Assembly (NCBI RefSeq): GCF_003952365.1
Contig: NZ_CP034443.1
Location: 3,465,001 to 3,529,000, forward strand
DNA length: 64,000 bases
DNA from: Mesorhizobium sp. M9A.F.Ca.ET.002.03.1.2
Lineage (GTDB): Bacteria; Pseudomonadota; Alphaproteobacteria; Rhizobiales; Rhizobiaceae
Direction: 5' to 3'
Both the position numbers and the translations under genes were made by a program. Under the pieces are notes generated by a model. That model was not told where the DNA came from and ran no database searches. It saw only the letters and a list, made by a program, of their open reading frames with translations. Numbering within the stretch: position 1 is the stretch's first letter; each line of letters begins with the position of its first letter. This document shows positions 19,275 to 27,727 of this stretch, one piece after another.

Positions 19275-19425
19275 GATGCTCTGTGTCCTGGGGGGCAACG
19301 GGTGGGTTTTGCGCAGCCGAAATTCGCGCGGCTCGAATTCTCGTGACCTGAACTTGACGAGTCCGGAAACGGTAGCTTAGCTGCACGTCTCGAACAACCT
19401 CGTGACTGAAGCGTGATCGACGCGC

Positions 19426-19530
19426 TGCTGCAAAGTGATAGAGGCTACGGCAGTCCTTCTCACCGACGCTGGAAATTATCCATCTGGAATGGTGGACGGG
19501 CGAAGTATGCCGGCCTATGACCGAAGCGCT
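19426..19530 (+). pseudogene. Decayed C-terminal fragment of a CgeB-like glycosyltransferase
   Basis: Translation across 19435-19530 reads VIEATAVLLTDAGNYPSGM followed by VDGRSMPAYDRS. It aligns with the end of the frameshifted glycosyltransferase at 17339 (FETMGAGALLISDSGNYPAPM, then RDGETMIVYEQP). A stop lies just upstream in the same frame at 19414-19416 and no SD or start precedes it. It is therefore a remnant of a second copy. The rest of 19275-19685 has no gene I can support and must hold the promoter of the divergent hydrolase gene. Confidence 0.55.
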
Positions 19531-19685
19531 GTCGCATTCGTCAAGCTGAGCCTTGGCGGCGGCTGTTGTGGGCGCATCAGACAAACTGACGAGGAGATCG
19601 AGATCGTTACGACCAAGAACGTGCCGCCTTGCGTGGCTGCTGCCGGAAATCCGGCGCCGATGATCCAACATTTGGTTTTCTCTTG

Positions 19686-20525
19686 ATGCCTGAAGCGACC
19701 ATGACTTGGGAAGACGCGGTCCGCTGGTGCATGAGCGAGCCTTCGATGAAAGAACTCGCTCGCGCCGCCTATTTCGACGATCCGGCCGTGGCCGCGCGGC
19801 GCTATCATGAAAGCGCGGAATTCGACGCGGTTCGCGGCATGATCCCGCGCAAGGCGGGCCGTGTTCTCGATCTTGGCGCCGGCAACGGCATCCTCTCCTA
19901 CGCCCTGGCGCGCGAGGGGTGGTCTGTAACCGCTGTCGAGCCTGATCCGAGCGCACTCGTCGGTGCCGCTGCGATCCGGGCGCTTGCCGAAAGCACAGGC
20001 ACGCCCATCGATGTCGTCGAAGCATTCGGTGAGGCGATCCCATTATCCGCCGCAGGCTATGATTTGGTCGTCGCGCGGCAGGTGCTTCATCACGCCCATG
20101 ACCTTCCGGCTTTCTGCCGCGAAATTGCGCGTCTCTCTCGCGACGGAGCGACGGTCCTGTCGTTGCGCGACCATGTGGTCTCCGGTCCGCAGCAACTCGA
20201 GCCTTTTCTGCGCGCTCACCCGCTTCATCATCTCTATGGCGGAGAGAACGCCTTTACGCTGGCGGCCTACCGCGCTGCGCTCCAAGGGGCAGGGCTGACC
20301 ATCGATCGCGAATTGATCTCGTTCCAGTCCGTCGTGAATTATGACCCAATGACAGAATCCGAGATTCGCGAGAGGCTCGCCAAAGTCCTTGGTCCGTTTT
20401 CCCCGGTTGTCCGCCTTGCTCTTGCTCCCGTGCCCTTCGGTGTCGTTGCCAAGGTCGCCGCATCGCTTGACCGTCGGCCCGGACGCCTGGTCTCTTTCCT
20501 TTGCCACAAGCACGGGAAGGACTGA
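19686..20525 (+). CDS. Class I SAM-dependent methyltransferase
   Basis: About 279 residues starting MPEATMTWEDAVRW; the frame is open to 19629, and no good SD marks the start. It has the canonical motif I VLDLGAGNGILSYAL near residue 55, an acidic post-I VTAVEPDPS, then YDLVVARQVLHHAHD (motif II), as in ubiE/methyltransf_11-type enzymes. It could methylate a sugar of the repeat unit or the lipid-linked chain end. It is separated from the next gene by only four bases. Confidence 0.85.
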   Translation: MPEATMTWEDAVRWCMSEPSMKELARAAYFDDPAVAARRYHESAEFDAVRGMIPRKAGRVLDLGAGNGILSYALAREGWSVTAVEPDPSALVGAAAIRALAESTGTPIDVVEAFGEAIPLSAAGYDLVVARQVLHHAHDLPAFCREIARLSRDGATVLSLRDHVVSGPQQLEPFLRAHPLHHLYGGENAFTLAAYRAALQGAGLTIDRELISFQSVVNYDPMTESEIRERLAKVLGPFSPVVRLALAPVPFGVVAKVAASLDRRPGRLVSFLCHKHGKD

Positions 20526-20529
20526 TTTC

Positions 20530-21504
20530 TTGACACAATCAAAAGAGGCAGAGCCTGTCTGGGTGACTGGAGCTGGCGGTTTCATCGGCCTGCACCTTGC
20601 TCGTTTCCTGGCTGAAAAGGGATGCCATGTCATCGGCTTCGGTCGAAAAGAAGCACCCGGTTTTGCTTCGGCGACCCGCGGCGCATTTTTTTCTGGTGGA
20701 ATAGCCGTGGAAACAATGGATGCGGCGCTGGCGGCGCATGGCCGCCCGACAGCCGTGTATCATTTGGCGGGTGGGGCGACGGTCGGCCAGTCAATTGCCG
20801 ATCCTCTGAACGATTTTGAACAAAGCGTTGTTTCCGCGGCTCGCGTCCTCGATTTCCTGCGCCGCCGTGCACCCGATGCACCTGTCGTTCTTGCATCCTC
20901 CGCTGCGGTCTATGGCGGCGGACATGTCGGTTCGATCAGGGTCGACGCCGCGCTCGATCCCTATTCCCCTTATGGTTATCACAAACGCATGGTTGAGGAG
21001 CTTGGCCGGTCATATTGTGCCGCATATGGCCAGCCAGTCTCGGTGGCGCGCCTCTTTTCGGTCTATGGCGAAGGGCTGCGCAAGCAACTGCTCTGGGATC
21101 TCTGCGGAAGGCTCGCAGCAGGCGGAACCGACATTGTGCTTGGCGGCATGGGTACGGAAATGAGGGATTGGCACCATGTCTCCGACGTCGTGCGGTTGAT
21201 CCATCGCATCTTGCCTGCCGGCGAATCGCGCTTTGCCATCTACAATGGCGGTGCGGGCGCTGCTGCTTCGGTCAGTACGATCTCCAGCATGGTCTTAGAG
21301 GCCTGGGGGGGCAATCATCGTCTTTCGTTTTCGGGAAAATCCAGGCCAGGCGATCCCGTGAACCTGATCTCTGATCCGTCCGGTGTTCCGGAGGGGCTTC
21401 AGTTGCAGGTGCCGCCCAGCAAGGGCATTGCCGGCTATGTCGATTGGTATCGCGCCAACGTTTTCGCCGAGCCGGTCGACCGTCTGCGACGCTCCGCGCC
21501 TTGA
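20530..21504 (+). CDS. NAD-dependent epimerase/dehydratase (extended SDR)
   Basis: A 324-residue protein. The TTG start at 20530 is chosen because AAGGA lies 8 bases upstream; other in-frame starts lie inside the preceding gene. It has the glycine motif VTGAGGFIGLHLA at residues ~13-25, VLASSAAVYGG and the catalytic SPYGYHKRMVEE (Tyr-X3-Lys). It modifies a nucleotide sugar. In a cluster with gmd, a 4-reductase making GDP-deoxyhexose is an attractive guess, but substrate cannot be told from sequence. Its TGA overlaps the TTG of the next gene. Confidence 0.85.
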   Translation: MTQSKEAEPVWVTGAGGFIGLHLARFLAEKGCHVIGFGRKEAPGFASATRGAFFSGGIAVETMDAALAAHGRPTAVYHLAGGATVGQSIADPLNDFEQSVVSAARVLDFLRRRAPDAPVVLASSAAVYGGGHVGSIRVDAALDPYSPYGYHKRMVEELGRSYCAAYGQPVSVARLFSVYGEGLRKQLLWDLCGRLAAGGTDIVLGGMGTEMRDWHHVSDVVRLIHRILPAGESRFAIYNGGAGAAASVSTISSMVLEAWGGNHRLSFSGKSRPGDPVNLISDPSGVPEGLQLQVPPSKGIAGYVDWYRANVFAEPVDRLRRSAP

Positions 21505-22676
21505 TTACCGTCGGCTTCACTCTCATCGGCCGCGGAACTTGGTCCGGCGGCGAGTCCTATCTACGCAATATGCTGAGCGTCATCGCCTCCGAGCTGCGTG
21601 GCAAGGTGCAGGCGAAACTGTTTCTTACACCTGAGCAGCATTCAAGCATTGGCGCGTCCTTCGATCATATGTTGGCTGCGCCTGCTATTGTCGATGACCG
21701 GGTCGTTGGCGCCGGGCTTGGCAGACGAGGGCTGATCGCACTTGCTGGCGGAAGCGACCGTGCCTTCGCGGATCTTGTCGCTGCGCAAGGCATCGATGTT
21801 GTTTTTGAAGTCGCCCAGTGGTTTGGCAACCGGTTTCCAGTGCCGGTCGTTTCCTGGATTCCCGATTTCCAGCACCGTCGCCTGCCGCACCTCTTTCCGC
21901 GTAGCGCCTGGTGGCGCAGGGATCTCGGCTATCGCCTGCAGACATCAGGCAATCGCACCATAATGCTCTCGAGCGGGGACGCGCTCGCGGACTGTGAAAC
22001 GTTCTATCCGGCCTCGCGCAACAAGACCGCCGTCGTCCGTTTCGCCATCGATCTCGATCCAGGCGCCATCCTGGCGCGTGCCGATGAGGCGCGCCAGGCG
22101 CATGGTCTGCCTGAGCGTTTCTTCTTTCTCCCCAACCAGTTCTGGGTCCACAAGAACCACAGGCTGGTCATAGAGGCGTTGAAGCATATAAATAAAATCG
22201 GAGCGCTGAGCTCCTTGCCGCCGATAATCCTCACGGGGCGCACTTCGGATCCGCGCGACCCGACATTGTTCAAGCGTCTGATGGAGCTTGCGCAAACGCA
22301 CCGGCTCGGGAGCCATTTTCGGCACCTCGGATTGATTCCCTACGAAGATGTCGTAGCCCTGATCGGCGCCGCGGACTATCTTCTCAACCCCTCTCACTTC
22401 GAGGGGTGGTCAACCACGGTCGAGGAGGCGAAGTCGCTGGGGACGCCGATGTTGCTATCCGACATTCCGCTGCATCGCGAGCAGGCGCCGGGCGCGCTTT
22501 TCTTCGCACCCGATAGTTCGGAAGCGCTGGCGCAGCATCTCCTTGAAGCCGGGCAGCGCCCACGCTTTGTCCGCGACAGTGTCGCCGTCCTGCAAAGTCG
22601 GCAAAAAAAGCGCCGCCGAGACTACGCGGCAGCGCTCCTTGCTTTGTTTGAAAATGTCAGAGGTGTCACCCAATGA
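21501..22676 (+). CDS. Glycosyltransferase family 4
   Basis: A 391-residue GT-B enzyme. TTG 21501 overlaps the previous stop as TTGA. Motifs include the glycine loop FTLIGRGTWSGGESYLRN, VVSWIPDFQHRRLP, FFLPNQFWVHKNHRLVIEAL (strand and helix before the donor site), IILTGRTSDPRDP, and NPSHFEGWSTTVEEAKSLGTP, which holds the EX7E pair that contacts the nucleotide sugar. This pattern is close to mannosyltransferase-like members. It likely uses GDP-mannose or a derivative made by neighbouring enzymes; that is inference. The stop overlaps the next ATG by 4 bases. Confidence 0.9.
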   Translation: MITVGFTLIGRGTWSGGESYLRNMLSVIASELRGKVQAKLFLTPEQHSSIGASFDHMLAAPAIVDDRVVGAGLGRRGLIALAGGSDRAFADLVAAQGIDVVFEVAQWFGNRFPVPVVSWIPDFQHRRLPHLFPRSAWWRRDLGYRLQTSGNRTIMLSSGDALADCETFYPASRNKTAVVRFAIDLDPGAILARADEARQAHGLPERFFFLPNQFWVHKNHRLVIEALKHINKIGALSSLPPIILTGRTSDPRDPTLFKRLMELAQTHRLGSHFRHLGLIPYEDVVALIGAADYLLNPSHFEGWSTTVEEAKSLGTPMLLSDIPLHREQAPGALFFAPDSSEALAQHLLEAGQRPRFVRDSVAVLQSRQKKRRRDYAAALLALFENVRGVTQ

Positions 22677-24913
22677 CCGAGCGGATCGTCAGTTTTGTCA
22701 TGAGCGGCGGCGTTGGCTCACGGCTGTGGCCGCTGTCGCGCGAGGACAATCCCAAGCAGTTTCATGATTTTTCGGGCGATGGCTCGATGCTGGCCAAGAC
22801 GCTGCGCCGGCTGACGGCGCGGCCGGATGGCGAAACGCCGGTGTTCCTGATCGCCTCGGAGCGGCACGCCGACCGCGTCCACGCCGATCTCGCCGGCCTC
22901 AACCTTTCCGGCGGCGGGCCTTTGTTCGAGCCGACCGGCCGCAACACCGCCGCCGCCGTTGCCTTGGCGACCCTGCGCACCTTGTCCGAATATGGCGACA
23001 GCCTGGTGCTGGTGGTGCCGTCCGATCACGAGATCGCGACCGCGCAGCAATTCTGGCAGAGCGTGGAAAACGGTACCGGCGCGGCGGGTGCGGGCCGGCT
23101 GGTGGTATTCGGCATCAAGCCTGGCCACCCCGAGACCGGTTACGGCTATATCGAGGTCGCCGGCGAGGAGGATGGCATCTGCGATGTCTCGCGTTTCGTC
23201 GAGAAACCAGACCTCGCGACCGCGCAGAATTACCTGACGGCGGGTAATTTCTACTGGAATACCGGCATCTTCCTGTTTCGCGCCAGCGCCATGCGCGACG
23301 CCTTCATGGCTTTCGAACCCGAGATATGGACGGCCACCGAGATTGCCTACCAGGCAGCGACATCGGATCTTTCCGGTCTCTACATGCCTCTGGAGCTCTA
23401 CGCCGCCATTCCCTCGACCTCGATCGACTATGCGATCATGGAGCGCGCCAGCGACATCGCCATGGTGCCGGCCGGCTTCCGCTGGAACGACCTCGGTTCC
23501 TGGCAATCGCTGCTCGACGTCGGCCCCTCCGACAAAGAGGGCAACGTCATTGTCGGCGATGTCGTCGCCATCGACTGCGAAAACTCCTACATCCGCAGTG
23601 ATAGTCGCTTGCTGTCGGCCATCGGCTTGAAGGACGTCGCCATCGTCTCGACCGCCGATGCCACATTCGTCGCCCCGGTCAGCCGCAGCCAGAATGTCAA
23701 GAAGATCGTCGAACAGCTCGAAAAGAGCGGCCGGCTGGAAACCAGGTTCACGCCCGCAGACGACCGCGTGATCGAAAGCGGCGCCTGGCGGCGGCGCGTT
23801 CACCACTGGCTGTTTGAAGAGACGGTGCCGCTATGGTCCACGGTCGGGGTCGATGAGCGCCATGGCGGTTTCCACGAGGCGCTCGGCTTTGACGCCACAC
23901 CACTGATGAAGCCCAAGCGCATGCGCACCATGGCCAGGCAAGTCTATGCCTTTGCTGTCGCCAAGGCGCGCGACTGGGACGGGCCTGCCGACCGGTTGAT
24001 CAGCCATGGCATCGAATTCATGAACAGGAACGGCCGCACCGACAACGGCGGCTGGGTGCGCACGCTTAACGTCGATGGCACGGTCGCCGACGCCGCCGAG
24101 GATGCCTACGACCATTCCTGCGTGCTCCTGGCGCTGGCGCATGCCCATATGGTCGGCAATCCCGATGCATTGCGGCTTGGCGAAGAAACGTTTTCGTTCC
24201 TGGACGCGCATCTCGAGGATCACCGCATGACCGGTTTCCTCGAAACGTCGAGCGGCGAGGGCGATCGCCGCTCCAACCCACACATGCATCTGCTCGAGGC
24301 TTTCCTGGCCTGGCATCAGGCGACCGGCGAGCTCGCCTATCTTCGCCGCGCCGCGCGCATCGTCGATCTGTTTCGCAGTCATTTCTTCGATCCGGAGAGC
24401 TGGACGCTGGGCGAATATTTCGATGCCGAGTGGAGGCCGGCGGAGGGCGAAAAAGGCTCATGGACGGAACCCGGCCACCATTTCGAATGGGCCTCGCTGC
24501 TGGTCGACTTCGCAGGGCGCACCGGCCAGAGCGAACTAACCAGCTTTGCCCGAAAGCTCTATGCCTCGGCCATCGCCAACGGCCTCAATCGCGCCACCGG
24601 CCTCGCCTATGGCGCCATCTCGCGGCAAGGCCTGCCGCTCGACCGTGTCTCGCGCAGTTGGCCGCAGGCCGAAGCCATCAAGGCGGCGATCGCACTGGAC
24701 GGTTCAGGCGGCCCCGATCTCAAGCCCGAGATCGAAGCGCGAGTCGGTCGCCTGTTCCGTTGGCACATCAATCCGGCGCCGCTCGGCCTGTGGATAGACC
24801 GGATCGACGAGCGTGGCCGCTCGCTCGCGACCGATGTGCCGGCAAGCATCTTCTACCATCTGGTCTGTGCGCTGACGCAATATCTGGACAGCACCGCCGG
24901 CGAATCTCGGTAG
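22673..24913 (+). CDS. Mannose-1-phosphate guanylyltransferase fused to AGE-family epimerase/isomerase
   Basis: A 746-residue fusion. Residues ~1-350 are a sugar-phosphate nucleotidyltransferase: FVMSGGVGSRLWPLSRED (binding loop), FEPTGRNTAAAVA, VVPSDHEI, GYGYIE, FVEKPDL and NTGIFLF mark it as a GDP-mannose pyrophosphorylase. Residues ~365-740 form an (alpha/alpha)6 AGE domain (DERHGGFHEALGFD, RTMARQVYAFA, NPHMHLLEAFLAW, WTEPGHHFEWA, RSWPQAEAIKA). ManC enzymes elsewhere usually carry a cupin-type phosphomannose isomerase instead. The fusion could turn mannose- or fructose-6-phosphate into GDP-mannose, provided a phosphomannomutase acts between the two steps. Confidence 0.9.
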   Translation: MTERIVSFVMSGGVGSRLWPLSREDNPKQFHDFSGDGSMLAKTLRRLTARPDGETPVFLIASERHADRVHADLAGLNLSGGGPLFEPTGRNTAAAVALATLRTLSEYGDSLVLVVPSDHEIATAQQFWQSVENGTGAAGAGRLVVFGIKPGHPETGYGYIEVAGEEDGICDVSRFVEKPDLATAQNYLTAGNFYWNTGIFLFRASAMRDAFMAFEPEIWTATEIAYQAATSDLSGLYMPLELYAAIPSTSIDYAIMERASDIAMVPAGFRWNDLGSWQSLLDVGPSDKEGNVIVGDVVAIDCENSYIRSDSRLLSAIGLKDVAIVSTADATFVAPVSRSQNVKKIVEQLEKSGRLETRFTPADDRVIESGAWRRRVHHWLFEETVPLWSTVGVDERHGGFHEALGFDATPLMKPKRMRTMARQVYAFAVAKARDWDGPADRLISHGIEFMNRNGRTDNGGWVRTLNVDGTVADAAEDAYDHSCVLLALAHAHMVGNPDALRLGEETFSFLDAHLEDHRMTGFLETSSGEGDRRSNPHMHLLEAFLAWHQATGELAYLRRAARIVDLFRSHFFDPESWTLGEYFDAEWRPAEGEKGSWTEPGHHFEWASLLVDFAGRTGQSELTSFARKLYASAIANGLNRATGLAYGAISRQGLPLDRVSRSWPQAEAIKAAIALDGSGGPDLKPEIEARVGRLFRWHINPAPLGLWIDRIDERGRSLATDVPASIFYHLVCALTQYLDSTAGESR

Positions 24914-24948
24914 AGCGCCACGTGTCCTTTTGGACACTAAAAACGCTT
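24911..24948. repeat. Palindromic element TAGAGCG...GTGTCC-TTTT-GGACAC (copy B)
   Basis: It starts on the stop codon of the GMP-AGE gene: TAGAGCG, then GTGTCC (24922-24927) and GGACAC (24932-24937) around TTTT, then a CGCTTTC edge. The layout matches copies A and C, though the outer right arm is less perfect. It may also serve as a transcription end for the preceding gene. The rest of the spacer to 25154 shows no gene. Confidence 0.45.
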
Positions 24949-25154
24949 TCCGAAAGTCGTTTCCGATTTCCCAGCGGCGGAACGGTTGACGGAATAGAAA
25001 ATCTCTTCGATTCAAATGGCCCGATGTTCTCGAGTCAAACGTCGGGTTTTGAACCAACATGGGGCCATCAGCCTTTATCAATGGTGCGGTCGTCCGGACG
25101 TTTTCGCTAGAGGTGACAGAGACGCGTGCATGGCCCGCGGCGGGAGTGAGAATT

Positions 25155-25628
25155 TTGTCGTCCAAGAAAATGAGCTTATTGGCACTTGTTGCCGTGGTGT
25201 TTGCGATTGGCTTCTTTGCCATCATCGTGAAAAAGGGGACGCCTGTTCGTTCGCAACCCCCCAGGACGCAAGCGGCGCTTGAGGCGTTTGATGGCAAGCT
25301 TTCCGTCCAGACAGTCGATGACCTTCGTGTCGCCGGCCGCAAGATTGTGTTGTGCGGCGTGGCGTTCACCAAGCCGCGATCCATGCGTGCCATGGTGACG
25401 GAGGCAGTGCGCCGGGACTACCAAGGGCTCGCCCTGACCTGCAAGCCGGTCGGCAAAGGGACGCCTTGCGACGGCAATGTCGCCTCAAAGTTTGGTGATG
25501 CCATTGTCGTGCAATGCCTCACGTCCGATGGCACTGATCTGGCCGCGAAACTTGCCGAGAATGGTATCTTGTGCGGACAGCCCGCGCAGGCGGGTTCGAC
25601 CTATAAAACTTGCTTATCGGGCTCGTAG
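25155..25628 (+). CDS. SNase-like hypothetical protein, membrane-anchored
   Basis: About 157 residues if the TTG at 25155 is used (GGGAG 8-9 bases upstream); ATG 25170 is a slightly shorter choice. Residues 6-26 (MSLLALVAVVFAIGFFAIIV) form a signal anchor. The rest has a staphylococcal-nuclease-like look: LRVAGRKIVLCGVAF, then CKPVGKGTPCDG and GDAIVVQCLTSDGTDLAAKLAENGILCG. Catalytic residues of nuclease could not be identified, and four or more cysteines suggest disulfides outside the cytoplasm. Function is unknown; it sits at the junction between assembly and export genes. Confidence 0.6.
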   Translation: MSSKKMSLLALVAVVFAIGFFAIIVKKGTPVRSQPPRTQAALEAFDGKLSVQTVDDLRVAGRKIVLCGVAFTKPRSMRAMVTEAVRRDYQGLALTCKPVGKGTPCDGNVASKFGDAIVVQCLTSDGTDLAAKLAENGILCGQPAQAGSTYKTCLSGS

Positions 25629-25698
25629 CTCACGGGCTCGCCAACTGCCCTCGCGTCCGTCGCCACGACACGCGACCGTCATAAAACGAAAGGGCAAG

Positions 25699-25965
25699 AT
25701 GTGCGATAAGGTCCCGACGTCAAACACGGTCGACCATAATCCCTGTACCAAGCATGGCGCGATGGCCGCCATCAAAGGCCAGGAAGCAGATCTGCCTTTC
25801 CGACAATTTCTAGAGGGGTCCGGCAGTGAAAATGGTAGATTTAAAATCCGCCAAGTGAGTGTGTCCAATGAAACACAGCGGAAACCAAAAAGTCATTTCG
25901 CATATGCGAAACGGGTTGGAATCAAAGCAGAAAGCTGTTACGCGCTTGATCCGTACCATCAGTGA
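25699..25965 (+). CDS. Small hypothetical ORF (88 aa), doubtful
   Basis: An open frame from ATG 25699 with AAAGGG about 4 bases upstream (MCDKVPTSNTVDHNPCTK). Third-position GC is high in the first part and low in the second. There is no recognised domain, signal or membrane segment. The remaining bases of 25629-26009 hold nothing else. It may be spurious. Confidence 0.25.
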   Translation: MCDKVPTSNTVDHNPCTKHGAMAAIKGQEADLPFRQFLEGSGSENGRFKIRQVSVSNETQRKPKSHFAYAKRVGIKAESCYALDPYHQ

Positions 25966-26009
25966 TCGGGGCGGGGCTGAGGTGTGGCGGGACAAAAGGA
26001 TCGAAAAGA

Positions 26010-26525
26010 ATGAACCTTATGGTTAAAAGTGTGTTGGCTGGATTTATCGCCTCGATCGGTTTCGGCCCGGTTTCGTCTTTCGCTCAGGATGCGCCATGCA
26101 CCTGCACGACACCCTATCAGGCAGCGTCAAGTTCAATCGGTTCCATCGGGCGCGTCGATGGCGATGTAATGGTTTCGCAAGCCGCTGGTTACGGTCCCGC
26201 CAAGGCGGGAAATGGTCTGGATTTCGGCAGTCGCGTGGTGGTCGGTGCCAGGGGGGCGGCTTCCGTCAATATCGGTGGCTGCAGCCTGGAGGTGCCGGCG
26301 AATTCAAGTCTCGACATTTCCCGCGTCGAGAACAATATCTGCCTGAAAGTGGTGGGCTCCGAGCAGACGGCTGCCGTTGGTGTGAGCCCCGAGCATACGG
26401 GTCAGATTGCCCCTGGCGGCGCCCGGTCCAACACTCCGCTCTTTATTTTTGGGGGCATGGCTGGCGCGGCCGGTATTCTTGCTGCAACGCAGGATGATGA
26501 TGAGGGCGGCGCTGTCAGCCGTTAG
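26010..26525 (+). CDS. Secreted FecR-like domain protein
   Basis: A 171-residue protein. ATG 26010 has AAAGGA 9 bases upstream. Residues 1-26 form a signal peptide (MVKSVLAGFIASIGFGPVSSFA, then QDAP). The mature part has the FecR-like pattern of a beta-rich domain: IGSIGRVDGDVMVSQAAGYG, LDFGSRVVVGARGAASVNI and CSLEVPANSSLDI. A Gly/Ala-rich hydrophobic stretch near the C-terminus (TPLFIFGGMAGAAGILAA) suggests membrane attachment. Function unknown; in polysaccharide clusters such proteins accompany export machinery. A strong stem-loop follows the stop. Confidence 0.65.
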   Translation: MNLMVKSVLAGFIASIGFGPVSSFAQDAPCTCTTPYQAASSSIGSIGRVDGDVMVSQAAGYGPAKAGNGLDFGSRVVVGARGAASVNIGGCSLEVPANSSLDISRVENNICLKVVGSEQTAAVGVSPEHTGQIAPGGARSNTPLFIFGGMAGAAGILAATQDDDEGGAVSR

Positions 26526-26538
26526 GCGCAGTTAAGAC

Positions 26539-26574
26539 AACACAGCAGGGGCATGTGACTGCCTCTGCTGTGTT
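26539..26574 (+). terminator. Strong hairpin after the FecR-like gene
   Basis: A 15-bp stem with a single G-T pair (AACACAGCAGGGGCA with TGCCTCTGCTGTGTT) and a TGTGAC loop begins 14 bases after the stop at 26525. It is the clearest terminator-like structure in the cluster, but it lacks a long U-run. It probably separates the upstream unit from the phosphatase-export genes. Confidence 0.6.
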
Positions 26575-26917
26575 GCGTTTGCCGATCCCCTGTGCGCCTT
26601 GGCTCTGGCGCGCCGGCTAGAGCCGGAGATGTTGATGGAATTCATTAACCAGACCGCTCTATTACTTGAGTGGAAGCCGAATGCGCTTCATCATGGGTGA
26701 GTCGTTTCGGCCAACTGAGCGGCGCTGCGGCTGATGGCGCGGTAGCGCTGATCTTAGCTTGCATGGTTATGATAACGCTGTCGGCGAGTGGCTTGGATCT
26801 GGCATCTGCCGCAATGCGTAACCTTGCCAGATGCGTCATTCGCAATCCCGCGGATGACGCATCTGTGTTTTTTGGGAGCGAAGTTGCCACGTTGCGTCGG
26901 TGCAGCCGGAAACGCCA
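26575..26917. other. Spacer between FecR-like gene and CpsB-like gene
   Basis: About 340 bases. A plus-strand frame from GTG 26670 runs to 26921 and has a hydrophobic stretch (GAVALILACMVMITLSASGL). It overlaps the next ATG as ATGA but has no SD and no recognisable relatives, so I do not call it a gene. The stretch probably includes a promoter for the three export genes. Confidence 0.4.
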
Positions 26918-27727
26918 ATGATCGACCTGCATTCCCATATCTTGCCCGGTCTCGACGACGGCTCGCCCAGTCTTGCCGAATCGCTGGAAATGGCGCGGCT
27001 GGCGGTGGCTGACGGAACGACCCATATGGCATGTACGCCGCATATCGTGCCGGGCATGTACGAAAACGGATGGGCCAATATTGCCCGGGCGGTTCAAGGG
27101 CTGGAAAAGGCGTTACGCCGCTTCGAAATACCGCTTGCTCTTTATGTCGGTGCCGACATTCACGTCGCGCCCGATCTGCCGGAGCAATTGGCGCTCGGCA
27201 AAGTGCCCACTTTAAACAGGTCTCGCTATTTTTTATTCGAGCCGCCGCATCACGTTTTACCGCCAAGACTGGAAGAACTAGCTCTGCGCCTCATAAGCGC
27301 CGGGTTCATACCGATTCTTACTCATCCCGAGCGGTTAACCTGGATCAAGGCGAATTACGATGTTGTTGAGAGGTTGAACGCAGTCGGTTGCCTTGTTCAG
27401 CTTACGGCAGACTCGATTGTTGGTGCTTTTGGACGCACGGCGCTTTACTACTCGGAAAAGCTGATTGACGAAGGCAGGGTAGATATTATCGCATCGGACA
27501 CCCATGGCGCCACCCGCCGGCCGCCTGGGCTTTCGCAGGCTGTTGCCGTTGTTGCGAAGCGATGTGGGGAAGACGAGGCCCGCAATATGGTGTTGAAACG
27601 TCCAGGCGAAATATTGGCGAACCGGCCTCTCGAGCCGGTCGGAAAGTCACGCGCGAAGAAGCCTAGCCCTGGCAACGTTGGTCGCTTTGGAGGGTTGGGT
27701 CGCTTGTTGAAGGGCGGGACCGCATGA
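26918..27727 (+). CDS. CpsB/CapC-family tyrosine-protein phosphatase (PHP domain)
   Basis: A 269-residue metal-dependent phosphatase. The start MIDLHSHILPGLDDG at ATG 26918 is the exact family N-terminus (His5, His7). Further metal ligands are visible in MACTPHIV, YVGADIH, ILTHPER and IASDTHG. CpsB-type enzymes dephosphorylate the tyrosine autokinase and thereby set polysaccharide chain length or export. The kinase lies two genes downstream. The basic C-terminal tail (SRAKKPSPGNVGRFGGLGRL) is unusual. The stop overlaps the next ATG by 4 bases. Confidence 0.9.
   Translation: MIDLHSHILPGLDDGSPSLAESLEMARLAVADGTTHMACTPHIVPGMYENGWANIARAVQGLEKALRRFEIPLALYVGADIHVAPDLPEQLALGKVPTLNRSRYFLFEPPHHVLPPRLEELALRLISAGFIPILTHPERLTWIKANYDVVERLNAVGCLVQLTADSIVGAFGRTALYYSEKLIDEGRVDIIASDTHGATRRPPGLSQAVAVVAKRCGEDEARNMVLKRPGEILANRPLEPVGKSRAKKPSPGNVGRFGGLGRLLKGGTA

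Noticed and set aside
26670..26921. 83-codon plus-strand frame with a hydrophobic segment, overlapping the CpsB-like start as ATGA
   Set aside because: No SD before its GTG and no known family; the ATGA overlap alone is weak support.
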